Source: Candidatus Saccharimonadota bacterium
GTDB taxonomy: Bacteria > Patescibacteriota > Saccharimonadia > Saccharimonadales > Saccharimonadaceae
Assembly (NCBI GenBank): GCA_017404325.1
Contig: JAFRCO010000004.1
Coordinates: 1 to 41,037, forward strand
Length of the DNA: 41,037 nt
Reading direction: 5' to 3'
Below the pieces are notes generated by a model. The model was not told where the DNA came from, did no database searches, and was given only the letters and a program-made list of their open reading frames with translations. A program made the translations under genes and the position numbers. Positions 8,680-15,788 of this stretch are shown in pieces (the stretch's first letter is position 1; the number at the start of each line of letters is the position of its first letter).

Positions 8680-8703
8680 CGTCGCTGTAAGGCGATGTTT
8701 TTT
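8680..8703 (+). terminator. Rho-independent terminator of tRNA-Lys
   Basis: A six-base-pair stem CGTCGC/GCGATG with a six-base loop is followed by a six-T run. The T run leads straight into the next gene's -10 box. Confidence 0.7.
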
Positions 8704-8711
8704 GTTATAAT
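8703..8711 (+). promoter_or_regulatory. Extended -10 (TGTTATAAT), leaderless
   Basis: TATAAT at 8706-8711 ends six bases before the ATG at 8718. Confidence 0.7.
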
Positions 8712-8717
8712 TAAAAT

Positions 8718-9197
8718 ATGGAATTAGTAGATAGAGAACTTCCGAAAATACTTAAGTATTACAATGTTGATAATTTAGGCCTTATTTTTGATGGTTATGA
8801 GCCGGTAAATCCAGATAAATTATTATACTATTGGCACAATCCAAAAACCGGAGAGCTTTACGTTGCACTTCTGGCAGATTTCATTATTGAATTCGTTGGT
8901 GACGGTGAACCAGGTGATATATGTGAAGATTATTGGCCAGAGCATACTTGTGATTGGCAAGTTGACCATTGGCTTTGTTCTGATGGTAATGCGAGCGATT
9001 TTAATAACTACGACAAATGGTTTTATTGGCCAGAATGTGGCGATAAATGTGCTTTCGCAAAACTAAAAGATGATGTTTCAGCGCTCAAGGGACGTGAGCT
9101 CGAACATGCAGTTCCTACCATTAGTGAGGAGGAGATGCTTTCTCGCAAAATTGAACGACAAAAACTTACGGGAATCGATTTTCAAGCGCATAGTTAA
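8718..9197 (+). CDS. Hypothetical acidic, tryptophan- and cysteine-rich protein
   Basis: The protein has 159 residues and I do not recognise a family. It has no signal peptide or membrane helix. The middle (about 70-120) is rich in Trp, Cys, His and Asp (DYWPEHTCDWQVDHWLC, then FYWPECGDKC), which could bind a metal, while the C-terminus is charged and helical. The gene is leaderless, and its TAA is directly followed by the ATG of the AlkD-like gene, so the two are probably one operon. Confidence 0.65.
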   Translation: MELVDRELPKILKYYNVDNLGLIFDGYEPVNPDKLLYYWHNPKTGELYVALLADFIIEFVGDGEPGDICEDYWPEHTCDWQVDHWLCSDGNASDFNNYDKWFYWPECGDKCAFAKLKDDVSALKGRELEHAVPTISEEEMLSRKIERQKLTGIDFQAHS

Positions 9198-9887
9198 ATG
9201 ATGAGAGATTATAAAGAGTTTCAGGAGGAGTTGGGTAAATACGCGGATGATGAGTACCGCGTATTTGCAATGAAAGGAATTCCTTGTGAAAGGCCATTTG
9301 TTGGAGTGAGGATTCCGAATGTTCGTAAAGTTGTTGATTTAATACCGCGTGAAAAATATGAAGAGTTTTTGAAAGTTAAACCGGTGGCAATTGAAGAAGT
9401 TCTAGCACGGGGGATGATAATTTGTAAAATGTCGTATGAAGAAATGCTGAAGTATTTTGATTCACAAGTGGGATATATTGATAATTGGTGCGCGTGTGAT
9501 ATCTTTTGTTCTGGTCTTAGAAAAGTTATAAAGAAACACCAGGAAGAGTTTTTGGAAAAGAAAGTTGAGAAGTTACTAAAGTCCAAGGATGAATATGATG
9601 TTCGAGTTGGATTAGTAATTTTAAAAAGTTCGTATGTAGATTTTGATTATTTGAATGTGATATTTGATCGAGTGGAAGGATTGGTGGAACGTGAAGAGTA
9701 TTATATACGAATGGCGATTGCGTGGCTTTTGTCGGAATGTTTTATAAAGTTTCCGGCTGCGACGACGGGATATATGTTAGCATCGCATTTGCCGAAGTGG
9801 ACGTTTAATAAAACGATATCAAAAATTTGCGATTCATATCGGGTTGATGATGAAACGAAAAAGATGTTGAAGAAGATGAGAAAGTAA
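9198..9887 (+). CDS. AlkD-like DNA alkylation repair (HEAT-repeat glycosylase family) protein
   Basis: The protein has 229 residues, the usual length for the AlkD family (PF08713): helical HEAT-like repeats, an early GVRIPNVRKV segment, WCACDIFCSGL in the middle and YYIRMAIAWLLSECFIKFP near the C-terminus. AlkD excises N3- and N7-alkylated purines without base flipping. A second ATG follows at 9201. The stop abuts the stop of the convergent zinc-ribbon gene with no spacer. Family likely; substrate not testable here. Confidence 0.82.
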   Translation: MMRDYKEFQEELGKYADDEYRVFAMKGIPCERPFVGVRIPNVRKVVDLIPREKYEEFLKVKPVAIEEVLARGMIICKMSYEEMLKYFDSQVGYIDNWCACDIFCSGLRKVIKKHQEEFLEKKVEKLLKSKDEYDVRVGLVILKSSYVDFDYLNVIFDRVEGLVEREEYYIRMAIAWLLSECFIKFPAATTGYMLASHLPKWTFNKTISKICDSYRVDDETKKMLKKMRK

Positions 9888-10148
9888 TTATTGTTTTTGC
9901 CAGCGTTTTAAAGTTGGGAATACTTTGGTGCAGTATTCTTTCATTTGTTCGTTGGTCATGCCGGCTTGTTCGCCGAACTGGGAGCATTTTTCGATGTATT
10001 CTTCCATCGAACAGTCGTCTAAAAATTCGCCTTTGTCATAACACCATTTGCAATAGTCTTCGTTGACGCTACCATCGGCATTAGTGCCAAAAAGGTCGTC
10101 TGAGGTTAATGGCATTGCGCAACTTTGACAGATTTTAGTATCTTCCAT
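9888..10148 (-). CDS. Small zinc-ribbon protein
   Basis: The protein has 86 residues. The N-terminus holds two paired cysteine motifs, CQSCAMPL (near residue 7) and CKWCYDKG (near residue 33), a putative zinc ribbon matching the PF12674-like 'zinc ribbon 2' family, with the typical 'QSCAMPL' sequence. The helical C-terminus carries further cysteines. A clear AAGGAG (10153-10158) and -10 boxes at 10167-10177 support the start. The function of these short proteins is unknown. Confidence 0.78.
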   Translation of the reverse strand: MEDTKICQSCAMPLTSDDLFGTNADGSVNEDYCKWCYDKGEFLDDCSMEEYIEKCSQFGEQAGMTNEQMKEYCTKVFPTLKRWQKQ

Positions 10149-10166
10149 GTTTCTCCTTTGTTAACT

Positions 10167-10177
10167 ATTATATTATA
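10167..10177 (-). promoter_or_regulatory. Overlapping -10 boxes of the zinc-ribbon gene
   Basis: Two TATAAT hexamers share one base on the minus strand and lie within a TTGTTA...TAACAA dyad directly upstream of the Shine-Dalgarno sequence. Confidence 0.55.
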
Positions 10178-10221
10178 TAACAAGTCTTTCGACGCCTTTG
10201 GCATATTTTAAGGAATTCATT

Positions 10222-10428
10222 TTACCAATCGTCCTCATCATCGTCGGTATCGTGAAGATCATAGTCTTCAGCGCCAATATTATAACCGAGTTCGTAGGCA
10301 TCGCGTTCGTCATCGGTTAGTTCATCTAAATTTATTGAAGAACCAAAACTAGCTTGATATGACATTTTGTTTTCACGATCATACGTGCCGTCCTGGATGC
10401 CAAGATTTTCATAATCTGATTCGTCCAT
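10222..10428 (-). CDS. Small highly acidic hypothetical protein
   Basis: The protein has 68 residues, very rich in Asp and Glu, with C-terminus DTDDDEDDW. No family is recognised. The segment LTDDERDAYELGYNIGAEDY resembles a short helical repeat seen in several acidic bacterial proteins. It has no membrane helix or signal peptide. A -10 box six bases upstream of the ATG supports expression as a leaderless transcript, divergent from the MBL-fold gene. Confidence 0.6.
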   Translation of the reverse strand: MDESDYENLGIQDGTYDRENKMSYQASFGSSINLDELTDDERDAYELGYNIGAEDYDLHDTDDDEDDW

Positions 10429-10434
10429 GAGGTC

Positions 10435-10443
10435 ATTATAACA
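10435..10443 (-). promoter_or_regulatory. Extended -10 (TGTTATAAT on minus), leaderless
   Basis: TATAAT occupies 10440 down to 10435; six bases (10434-10429) separate it from the ATG at 10428. Confidence 0.65.
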
Positions 10444-10449
10444 CCTGCG

Positions 10450-10458
10450 TGATATAAT
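10450..10458 (+). promoter_or_regulatory. Extended -10 (TGATATAAT) of the MBL-fold gene
   Basis: TATAAT at 10453-10458 is back to back with the minus-strand promoter at 10435-10443; a Shine-Dalgarno GGAGAGGG follows. Confidence 0.65.
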
Positions 10459-10477
10459 TTAAAAAAAGGAGAGGGTT

Positions 10478-11032
10478 ATGAAGATTGAATATTTAGGGCA
10501 TGCATGTTTTAGGTTGGATGATGAGTTGGTGATTGATCCGTATAAAGACGGGTCGGTGCCAGGACTGGCACCTTTAAGGACGTCAGCGGCAGCGGTACTT
10601 TGTACGCACAAACATGCGGACCATAGTGGAGTGGAATGCGTAGAAATTGTATCGGGAGAATGTAGTTTTCAAATTGAGGATGTAGCGAGTTTTCATGACG
10701 ATCAACAAGGAGCTTTACGCGGGCCGAATACGATATTTATCATTTCAAAAGACGGCGAGAAGCTAGTGCATCTTGGAGATTTAGGGCATTTTCCGAATGA
10801 AAAACAATTAGCGAAGATTGCCGATGCGGATTATTTATTAATTCCGGTGGGCGGTTATTATACGATTAACGCGGAGACAGCGGTAAAGATTTGTGAAGCC
10901 GCGAATCCGAAACGAATTATTCCAATGCATTATCGAACGGCGCAGTCTGGGTATCCAGAGCTTGCGACGGTGGACGAATTCTTAGAATTAGCGAAGGAAA
11001 AAGGAATTTCGGATAAAGTAAAAGTATATTAA
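10478..11032 (+). CDS. MBL-fold (metallo-beta-lactamase superfamily) hydrolase
   Basis: The protein has 184 residues. It begins MKIEYLGHACFRL, has the zinc motif THKHADHSG (HxHxDH, about 43-51), later LGDLGHFP (third-metal Asp/His region, about 99-106) and a terminal IIPMHYRT (histidine near 150). This is the short Lactamase_B_3 type, related to UPF0173/YtkL-like hydrolases. The substrate cannot be told from sequence. The start is supported by AAGGAGAGGG. It is not part of ComEC, which lacks this domain (see comEC). Confidence 0.82.
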   Translation: MKIEYLGHACFRLDDELVIDPYKDGSVPGLAPLRTSAAAVLCTHKHADHSGVECVEIVSGECSFQIEDVASFHDDQQGALRGPNTIFIISKDGEKLVHLGDLGHFPNEKQLAKIADADYLLIPVGGYYTINAETAVKICEAANPKRIIPMHYRTAQSGYPELATVDEFLELAKEKGISDKVKVY

Positions 11033-11044
11033 AACGATAATTTA

Positions 11045-11755
11045 TTATTTTTCGTTTTTGTCAGTAATGGTGACACCGCCGAAGCCGCCGGCTGCGTCGA
11101 TATAGATAGTATATTTGCCTTTTTCGGTGGCGTTTTTGCGGTCGTCGGAAAAACCACCGAAGATGAAGCCAGATTTTAGTTTGACTTTGACGTCGTCTGG
11201 GACAATGATATCAATACCACCGAAGAGAGTGAAGGCTTTGATAACGGTGTCTTTGTCGAATTTGGCGTTTTTGAGGTTTAATTTGGCACCACCAAAAATG
11301 GCGACAAGATTGGAGCCTTGGAAGGTTTCGTCTTTGTAGACGCGATCACTACCGGAGAAAATGGCCATTTGAGAATCCATGGTCTTACCGTCTTTTTCGG
11401 CTTCTTTTACTTTTTTCTCGACTTCTTTGTCGTTTTGGTTGCGGAAGGTGGATTTGATGATGATGCTAAGGCCGGCGACAACTAAAAAGACGGCAAGGAT
11501 GACTTTCCAGGCGACATCGTAGGAAAAGACGTTTTGTGCGGCTAATAGAAGAATGATGCCAGCAGCGAGGAAGCCGAGACTGGCTAGTTTGTCTTTTTCG
11601 GTGAAGAGACTGATGACGCTTGGGACGATAATGAACAAGGTCCACCAGCCGTCAAAGAAAATGTCGATATTGAATAATCCGAGTGCGTTGAGGCCGAAGA
11701 TTAGGCCTAGTGCGATGATGGCTACGCCCCAGATAATAGGTTTAATTTGTTTCAT
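11045..11755 (-). CDS. LiaF-like membrane protein (DUF5668 plus LiaF C-terminal-like domain)
   Basis: The protein has 236 residues. Four membrane helices (about 7-25, 37-50, 57-75, 83-101) form a DUF5668-type N-terminus. A charged linker is followed by a beta-rich C-terminal domain with repeating FSGSDRVY, IFGGAKLNL, LFGGIDIIVP and FGGFSDD, typical of LiaF/VraT-type envelope-stress proteins. In Firmicutes LiaF controls a sensor kinase; no kinase or regulator gene is adjacent here. The start is supported by AAAGGAG and an extended -10 on the minus strand. Confidence 0.75.
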   Translation of the reverse strand: MKQIKPIIWGVAIIALGLIFGLNALGLFNIDIFFDGWWTLFIIVPSVISLFTEKDKLASLGFLAAGIILLLAAQNVFSYDVAWKVILAVFLVVAGLSIIIKSTFRNQNDKEVEKKVKEAEKDGKTMDSQMAIFSGSDRVYKDETFQGSNLVAIFGGAKLNLKNAKFDKDTVIKAFTLFGGIDIIVPDDVKVKLKSGFIFGGFSDDRKNATEKGKYTIYIDAAGGFGGVTITDKNEK

Positions 11756-11779
11756 TTGATTACTCCTTTATTCGGGTTA

Positions 11780-11788
11780 ATTATAGCA
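11780..11788 (-). promoter_or_regulatory. Extended -10 (TGCTATAAT on minus) of the LiaF-like gene
   Basis: TATAAT occupies 11785 down to 11780, divergent from the CYTH gene promoter 18 bases away. Confidence 0.6.
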
Positions 11789-11799
11789 TAAAGGGAGCG

Positions 11800-11808
11800 T
11801 GTTATAAT
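11800..11808 (+). promoter_or_regulatory. Extended -10 (TGTTATAAT) of the first CYTH gene
   Basis: TATAAT at 11803-11808; AAAAAGGAGG and the ATG at 11826 follow. Confidence 0.6.
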
Positions 11809-11825
11809 GAGAAAAAGGAGGCGAG

Positions 11826-12353
11826 ATGGATGAATTAGAACTAGAACGGACGTTTCTCGCAAAGGAATTACCAAAAGAGATAGAGGGGGCGGAGTTTGTT
11901 GAAATTGTAGATACATATATACCGGATGGGCCTGGGCATGCGGAGCTTCGGCTTCGGAAGAAGGGGGATAAGTATGCGATGACGAAGAAAACGCCAATGA
12001 CGGACGATGGTTCGGAAATGATGGAGCATACGATAGTTCTAAATAAGGCGGAATATGAGGCGCTTTATGGTTGTAGTAAAAAACGAGTAGTGAAGAAGCG
12101 ATACTTTGCAAAGATTGAGGGGCATGATGCGGAGGTGGATGTGTTTCTTGAAGATTTAGCGGGGTTAGTTTTAGTAGATTTTGAGTTTAGTGACGCCGAG
12201 GAGAAGAATAAGTTTAAGATGCCGAAGAGTTTACTTGCGGATGTGACGCCGGAGGAGTTTATTGCGGGCGGGATGTTGGCGGGGAAAAAGTATGAGGAGA
12301 TTGAGGGGAAGCTCGAAGAGTTTGGGTACAAACGAATTAAGGGAGAAGCGTGA
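11826..12353 (+). CDS. CYTH-domain protein (triphosphate tunnel metalloenzyme family)
   Basis: The protein has 175 residues. The N-terminal ELERTFL corresponds to the ExExK/R signature of the CYTH superfamily; alternating basic and acidic strands follow (AELRLRKKGDKYAMTKK, VVKKRYFAKI, EVDVFLEDLAGLVLVDFEF), as in tunnel enzymes acting on tripolyphosphate, thiamine triphosphate or nucleotides. Cytoplasmic. Its TGA overlaps the next ATG by one base (TGATG). A second, distinct CYTH gene lies at 17811-18395. Substrate unknown. Confidence 0.8.
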   Translation: MDELELERTFLAKELPKEIEGAEFVEIVDTYIPDGPGHAELRLRKKGDKYAMTKKTPMTDDGSEMMEHTIVLNKAEYEALYGCSKKRVVKKRYFAKIEGHDAEVDVFLEDLAGLVLVDFEFSDAEEKNKFKMPKSLLADVTPEEFIAGGMLAGKKYEEIEGKLEEFGYKRIKGEA

Positions 12354-12565
12354 TGGAAATTAAATGGGAAGAGGGGTTTAAAATCGCAGTAAGGAACGAG
12401 AACGGAGCGACAGTGATTTCAGCGAACGCGGCAGGGCTAAAATCATTAGGCAAGATTTTCTTAGATTTAGCGGAAGGGGGAGTGGGGGATCATGTGCATT
12501 TAGATGAGGGGAATTCGCTCGAGGAGGGGTCGGGAGAGTTGGTTATTGAAAAGGATAAAAGCTAG
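12353..12565 (+). CDS. Imm32-like small protein
   Basis: The protein has 70 residues from the ATG at 12353, which overlaps the CYTH stop; a GTG one codon earlier is possible. The pattern NAAGLKSLGKIFLDLAEG, then DHVHLDEGNSLEEGS and GELVIEK resembles the Imm32 immunity-protein family (GLxxLxxxLxxLAxG, HxHLD, GSxELxI). These occur in polymorphic-toxin loci, but no toxin gene is next to it. Translational coupling links it to the CYTH gene. Family match is from memory of the motif pattern, so moderate. Confidence 0.5.
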   Translation: MEIKWEEGFKIAVRNENGATVISANAAGLKSLGKIFLDLAEGGVGDHVHLDEGNSLEEGSGELVIEKDKS

Positions 12566-12583
12566 ACAGCTAGTTTTATATTA

Positions 12584-12612
12584 TTGACAAAAATAGATAT
12601 ATATGTAATAAT
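12584..12612 (+). promoter_or_regulatory. Full -35/-10 promoter, leaderless
   Basis: TTGACA at 12584-12589, a 17-base spacer, and AATAAT at 12607-12612 preceded by TGT. The ATG at 12619 is six bases further on. Confidence 0.7.
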
Positions 12613-12618
12613 ATAGAT

Positions 12619-13266
12619 ATGAGCGTTTTTAGGAAGGTAGTTTCATCGATATTTGGGACTGGGCTTTTCATGTTTGCCGTCATTGGTACTATTGCTTCTG
12701 ATATTCCAATATTGAAGACCGAAGAAAAAGAAGAAATAATAAGGTATAGTACCAGTGTAATATATGATGATGATATGCGAGAGGGGACGAGCAAAACTAA
12801 GCAAGAGGGTAAAAATGGTAAAAAAACCGTTGTTTATTCGGTATCTTATAAACATGATAAAGAGGTTGATAGGAAGAAAGAATCAGAAACAATTATTGAG
12901 CCGGCTATAGACGAAATTATAGTGAAGGGGACAAAGAAATATTATATGTGTAGTAATGGCGTTGAGTATGATAGTTTAGATGATAAGAATGAATGTGAAA
13001 CAAGAATAAAATGGGAAGAACAAAAACAAGCTAGTTTGCAGGAATGTTATGCCGATAGCGGTAAATTTGACTGTTGGTATGATGAATATCCTGGAACGAC
13101 ACTGCATTGGAGTTATTGGGTGTACGATTATGGCCCAAGTACAAATAACTATGCTCCAAACACTAGCAATTATAGGAGCGGAGCTGTGTGCAGAGACGGT
13201 TGGCAAAGTAGTGCAACTGGTAGAGGTGCATGTTCCCATCATGGTGGGGTACTATATTGGTTTTAG
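12619..13266 (+). CDS. Secreted or membrane-anchored G5-domain plus DUF3761 protein
   Basis: The protein has 215 residues. A hydrophobic N-terminal helix (about 8-28) acts as signal or anchor. Residues about 40-110 fit a G5 domain (alternating strands ending IDEIIVKGTK). The C-terminal 25 residues, CRDGWQSSATGRG then ACSHHGGVLYW, are the DUF3761 signature with conserved Cys and His. The Tyr/Ser/Asn-rich linker carries further cysteines. G5 domains occur in wall-binding and amino-sugar-binding surface proteins. The promoter is a rare one here with a perfect -35. Its 3' end faces the nuclease-helicase gene. Confidence 0.75.
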   Translation: MSVFRKVVSSIFGTGLFMFAVIGTIASDIPILKTEEKEEIIRYSTSVIYDDDMREGTSKTKQEGKNGKKTVVYSVSYKHDKEVDRKKESETIIEPAIDEIIVKGTKKYYMCSNGVEYDSLDDKNECETRIKWEEQKQASLQECYADSGKFDCWYDEYPGTTLHWSYWVYDYGPSTNNYAPNTSNYRSGAVCRDGWQSSATGRGACSHHGGVLYWF

Positions 13267-13275
13267 CTTATTATA

Positions 13276-15171
13276 CTATGGTATGTCGTTTGATGAAGTT
13301 TTTGTGATTTCTTTAATGTGATTGCGCAGTTCGTCGTCGGTGCAAAAAACGTAACATCCTTTCATTCCGCGAGTCATTAAGACTTTGTAAGTATCTTTAA
13401 TGATTTTGTCGAGTAGTTTAGTGGTCCCTTTGGGATCTTGGTCGAGTAGTTTTTTGTATCCTTTGATGGATTGATCAGTGTTGGCGCGTTTGGTGACATC
13501 GGTTATTATTTTGCCGTTTCGATAAATTAGATCGTCGCCAATAATAACGCCAACATAATCAAGTTCTAGACCTTGACAAGTATGAATACACCCAGCTTCG
13601 TTTACGGAATCTGGTTCGATAGCCCAGGTTTGTGATTTATCACCTAAGTTCCAGCTCATACCGAATTGGTATTTTGGAATAGTGATATCATAAAAGTTTG
13701 TATCGTTTTTGCTTTCTTTGATCCAGTCCCAGCAGTACCCGGCGACGATGCGAGATTTGTTGTTGATTTTATTTTTCTCGATTATTGCTTCGCGCATTTT
13801 GTTAGGGTCGTCAAAGATTTTAAAATCATAATTGAAATCCATGTCGTCAAAATTTGCTGTTTTTCTTATGTCGAGTAAATTATCTAACCATGCTAAATAT
13901 CCATCGGAGCCGTTACATCGTAACTGACTTTCTAATTCTATTTTTTCGCAATCGGCTCCTAATTCATTTGCAAATTGTTTGATAGAATCGATGGTGCCGA
14001 TGTCTTTTAAGGTCACTTTCTGGTCTTCATCGATGAAAAAGACGCTGAATTTGGCCGCATTTATTATTTCTTTGATTTGGTTTTCACCTAGGTTGCTCAT
14101 GAAGCCGGATTTTTCGGTAAGTCTATGCGCCTCATCGACGACTAATGCATCTATGCTATTGGTCTCGACATGATAAAAATTACCAGAGTTTTGGAAGCAT
14201 GATTCGATGAAATCATTTTTGAAATTGCCCTGTAGCTTTTTTCTAAAAACCGCTCTTGGTGTTCCGTTTCTAGTTACATAAAAAGTGGCTGCATTAATGT
14301 TTAATAAATCGACTAGGAGATTAATAGCAAGAACTGACTTTCCTGTTCCTGGACCGCCTTCAATAATGAGCACTTTTTTCTTATTGAACGCGATGGCATT
14401 TTTGGCTAATCTCATTGCAGTTTCGTATGCGACTTTTTGATCGTCGATGAGGATGAATTCTTGGTTACCATTAAGCATAGGGATTAAGCAGTCTTGAAGA
14501 CTTTTTGATGGTCGAAGCCTGCCGTGATCTATTTCATAAATGGTTTTCCCATTATCCCCTTTTTTGATGTGTTTTGTAATGAATTCACGTAGTTTTGGAA
14601 AATCTTCAGCACCGAATATCGGAGCGGCTTCTATATAGTTTTTGTATTGTTCACTGAGGATAGGGTCTTCTTCTTTGAAATGATAGTTGTGTAGAAAGGC
14701 GCAAGGAAGGAGTGTCATTTTCCCATCTTGGGTAGATTCTATATAATTATTAATATATACTGCATAACTCCATGCTTGATAGGATGGGTGAGGGGTTCGT
14801 CGGATGCCTCCTCCGACATAAGTTTCCACGACTACTGCATCTTCTGTTTTAACGGCCGAGCAGTCATCCCATTGTTTTAATTCGATAATAACAACACTTT
14901 TTTTGTCATTCTTATCAAAACCAGTTAGAACGAAGTCTATTCTTTTTGAAGTGGTCGGGATATTGTATTCGATCGCGACTCCACAGTTTTCTGGAATATC
15001 TTCTGAGTCTAAAACGTTTCTCATATATTGCATGGAATTTTGCCAAGCTCTCATTTGTGGTTCAGTTGTGCGTCCAAAGTATTTTTGATATTGCTCGTAA
15101 ATTTTATTGCAGATTAGATTATCACGAACATCGTTCATGAAGTTTGTTTTAATACCGTCATAAATAATCAT
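13276..15171 (-). CDS. PD-(D/E)XK nuclease fused to DUF2075 (Schlafen-group-3-like) helicase
   Basis: The protein has 631 residues. The N-terminal nuclease part shows Asp79 (RIDFVLTG), Glu97-x-Lys99 (IIELKQW) and a RecB-type QxxxY motif at Gln132-Tyr136. The helicase part has Walker A GGPGTGKS (272-279), Walker B VVDEAH (344-349) and motif VI with Arg601 (LMTRGMKG). DUF2075 proteins are superfamily 1-like ATPases found in mobile and defence contexts. This is the last gene of a minus-strand operon after a small protein and MazG, nine bases after the mazG stop. Nuclease activity is inferred from complete motifs. Confidence 0.85.
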   Translation of the reverse strand: MIIYDGIKTNFMNDVRDNLICNKIYEQYQKYFGRTTEPQMRAWQNSMQYMRNVLDSEDIPENCGVAIEYNIPTTSKRIDFVLTGFDKNDKKSVVIIELKQWDDCSAVKTEDAVVVETYVGGGIRRTPHPSYQAWSYAVYINNYIESTQDGKMTLLPCAFLHNYHFKEEDPILSEQYKNYIEAAPIFGAEDFPKLREFITKHIKKGDNGKTIYEIDHGRLRPSKSLQDCLIPMLNGNQEFILIDDQKVAYETAMRLAKNAIAFNKKKVLIIEGGPGTGKSVLAINLLVDLLNINAATFYVTRNGTPRAVFRKKLQGNFKNDFIESCFQNSGNFYHVETNSIDALVVDEAHRLTEKSGFMSNLGENQIKEIINAAKFSVFFIDEDQKVTLKDIGTIDSIKQFANELGADCEKIELESQLRCNGSDGYLAWLDNLLDIRKTANFDDMDFNYDFKIFDDPNKMREAIIEKNKINNKSRIVAGYCWDWIKESKNDTNFYDITIPKYQFGMSWNLGDKSQTWAIEPDSVNEAGCIHTCQGLELDYVGVIIGDDLIYRNGKIITDVTKRANTDQSIKGYKKLLDQDPKGTTKLLDKIIKDTYKVLMTRGMKGCYVFCTDDELRNHIKEITKTSSNDIP

Positions 15172-15180
15172 AATGCCTCA

Positions 15181-15495
15181 CTATAGTTTATTATATTTTG
15201 TGCTAACACCTCTAGCTTTTTCGATAGGATATTTTTTACGAGTTTTTTCTAGTTTGTTCAGAATGATTTCTTTTGGGTTTACTTTTAGTTTACTAGCCAT
15301 TTGAAAACAGTAATTAAATACATCTGCCAATTCGTCGCAAACTTCATCTTTATTGTAATTGTTATTCCATTGAAAACATTCAAGCAGTTCTCCTGCTTCA
15401 ATTGAGATTGATTTTGCTAGGTTTTCGGGGCTGTGAAATTGATCCCAGTCGCGCTCTTGATTGAATTTTTCAATCTCCCTTTGTATTCCTTCCAT
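15181..15495 (-). CDS. MazG-like nucleotide pyrophosphohydrolase
   Basis: The protein has 104 residues, a compact all-helical MazG (EAR/iMazG) fold. The Mg-binding motif is complete: Glu33-x-x-Glu36 (IEAGELLE) and Glu55-x-x-Asp58 (DELADV). These enzymes hydrolyse NTPs or dNTPs to NMP plus pyrophosphate, cleaning damaged nucleotides or altering pools during phage or starvation responses. The start overlaps the end of the upstream small gene by 26 bases. It sits directly before the nuclease-helicase. Confidence 0.88.
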   Translation of the reverse strand: MEGIQREIEKFNQERDWDQFHSPENLAKSISIEAGELLECFQWNNNYNKDEVCDELADVFNYCFQMASKLKVNPKEIILNKLEKTRKKYPIEKARGVSTKYNKL

Positions 15496-15682
15496 ATTTT
15501 ATATTATATACTCTTTTGCGCCAGTTATCGAATTTTTGCCATTCACTTTTCTTATATATGATATCTGAGTAGAGGATTGTTGTTCCGTTTTGCCTGAGAA
15601 AAGTTAGATATTCAGAAATAGCATCGATGGTTTCTTGACCTAAGAAATTGATTTGTTCTTCATAGTCTTGAAGTATGCTCAT
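15470..15682 (-). CDS. Small hypothetical protein, first gene of the nuclease-helicase operon
   Basis: The protein has 70 residues from the ATG at 15682, selected because AGGAGAAG directly precedes it; the longer frame to 15718 would start upstream of the -10 box. It is mostly helical and charged (MSILQDYEEQINFLGQETID, ending KYGRNTKGD) with no cysteines, signal or recognised family. It lies upstream of MazG and overlaps it by 26 bases. It could be a regulator, antitoxin-like partner or specificity subunit; nothing in the sequence decides this. Confidence 0.6.
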   Translation of the reverse strand: MSILQDYEEQINFLGQETIDAISEYLTFLRQNGTTILYSDIIYKKSEWQKFDNWRKRVYNIKYGRNTKGD

Positions 15683-15707
15683 TCTTCTCCTAGTTATTGG
15701 TTGCAAG

Positions 15708-15737
15708 ATTATATGCATAGTTTTAGCTTTATTTCAA
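15708..15737 (-). promoter_or_regulatory. Promoter of the nuclease-helicase/MazG operon
   Basis: On the minus strand TTGAAA (15737-15732), 18 bases, then TATAAT (15713-15708). The ATG at 15682 follows a Shine-Dalgarno sequence, so this transcript has a leader. Confidence 0.6.
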
Positions 15738-15773
15738 CCCCCGTACCTTTGCTTATGGTTTTAGTTTAGCGGA

Positions 15774-15782
15774 TGTTATAAT
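15774..15782 (+). promoter_or_regulatory. Extended -10 (TGTTATAAT), leaderless
   Basis: TATAAT at 15777-15782 ends six bases before the ATG at 15789. It is divergent from the defence-like operon promoter. Confidence 0.7.
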
Positions 15783-15788
15783 TGTTTT

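Noticed and set aside
10478-11032. Separate ComEC nuclease domain (MBL-fold protein)
   Set aside because: It has the short Lactamase_B_3 architecture, lies 28 kb from comEC and has its own promoter; no sequence link to the ComEC-type MBL domain is seen.
11752-12111. 119-residue minus-strand ORF over the first CYTH gene
   Set aside because: Low-complexity Ser/Pro translation opposite a recognised CYTH frame, and it overlaps both divergent promoters.
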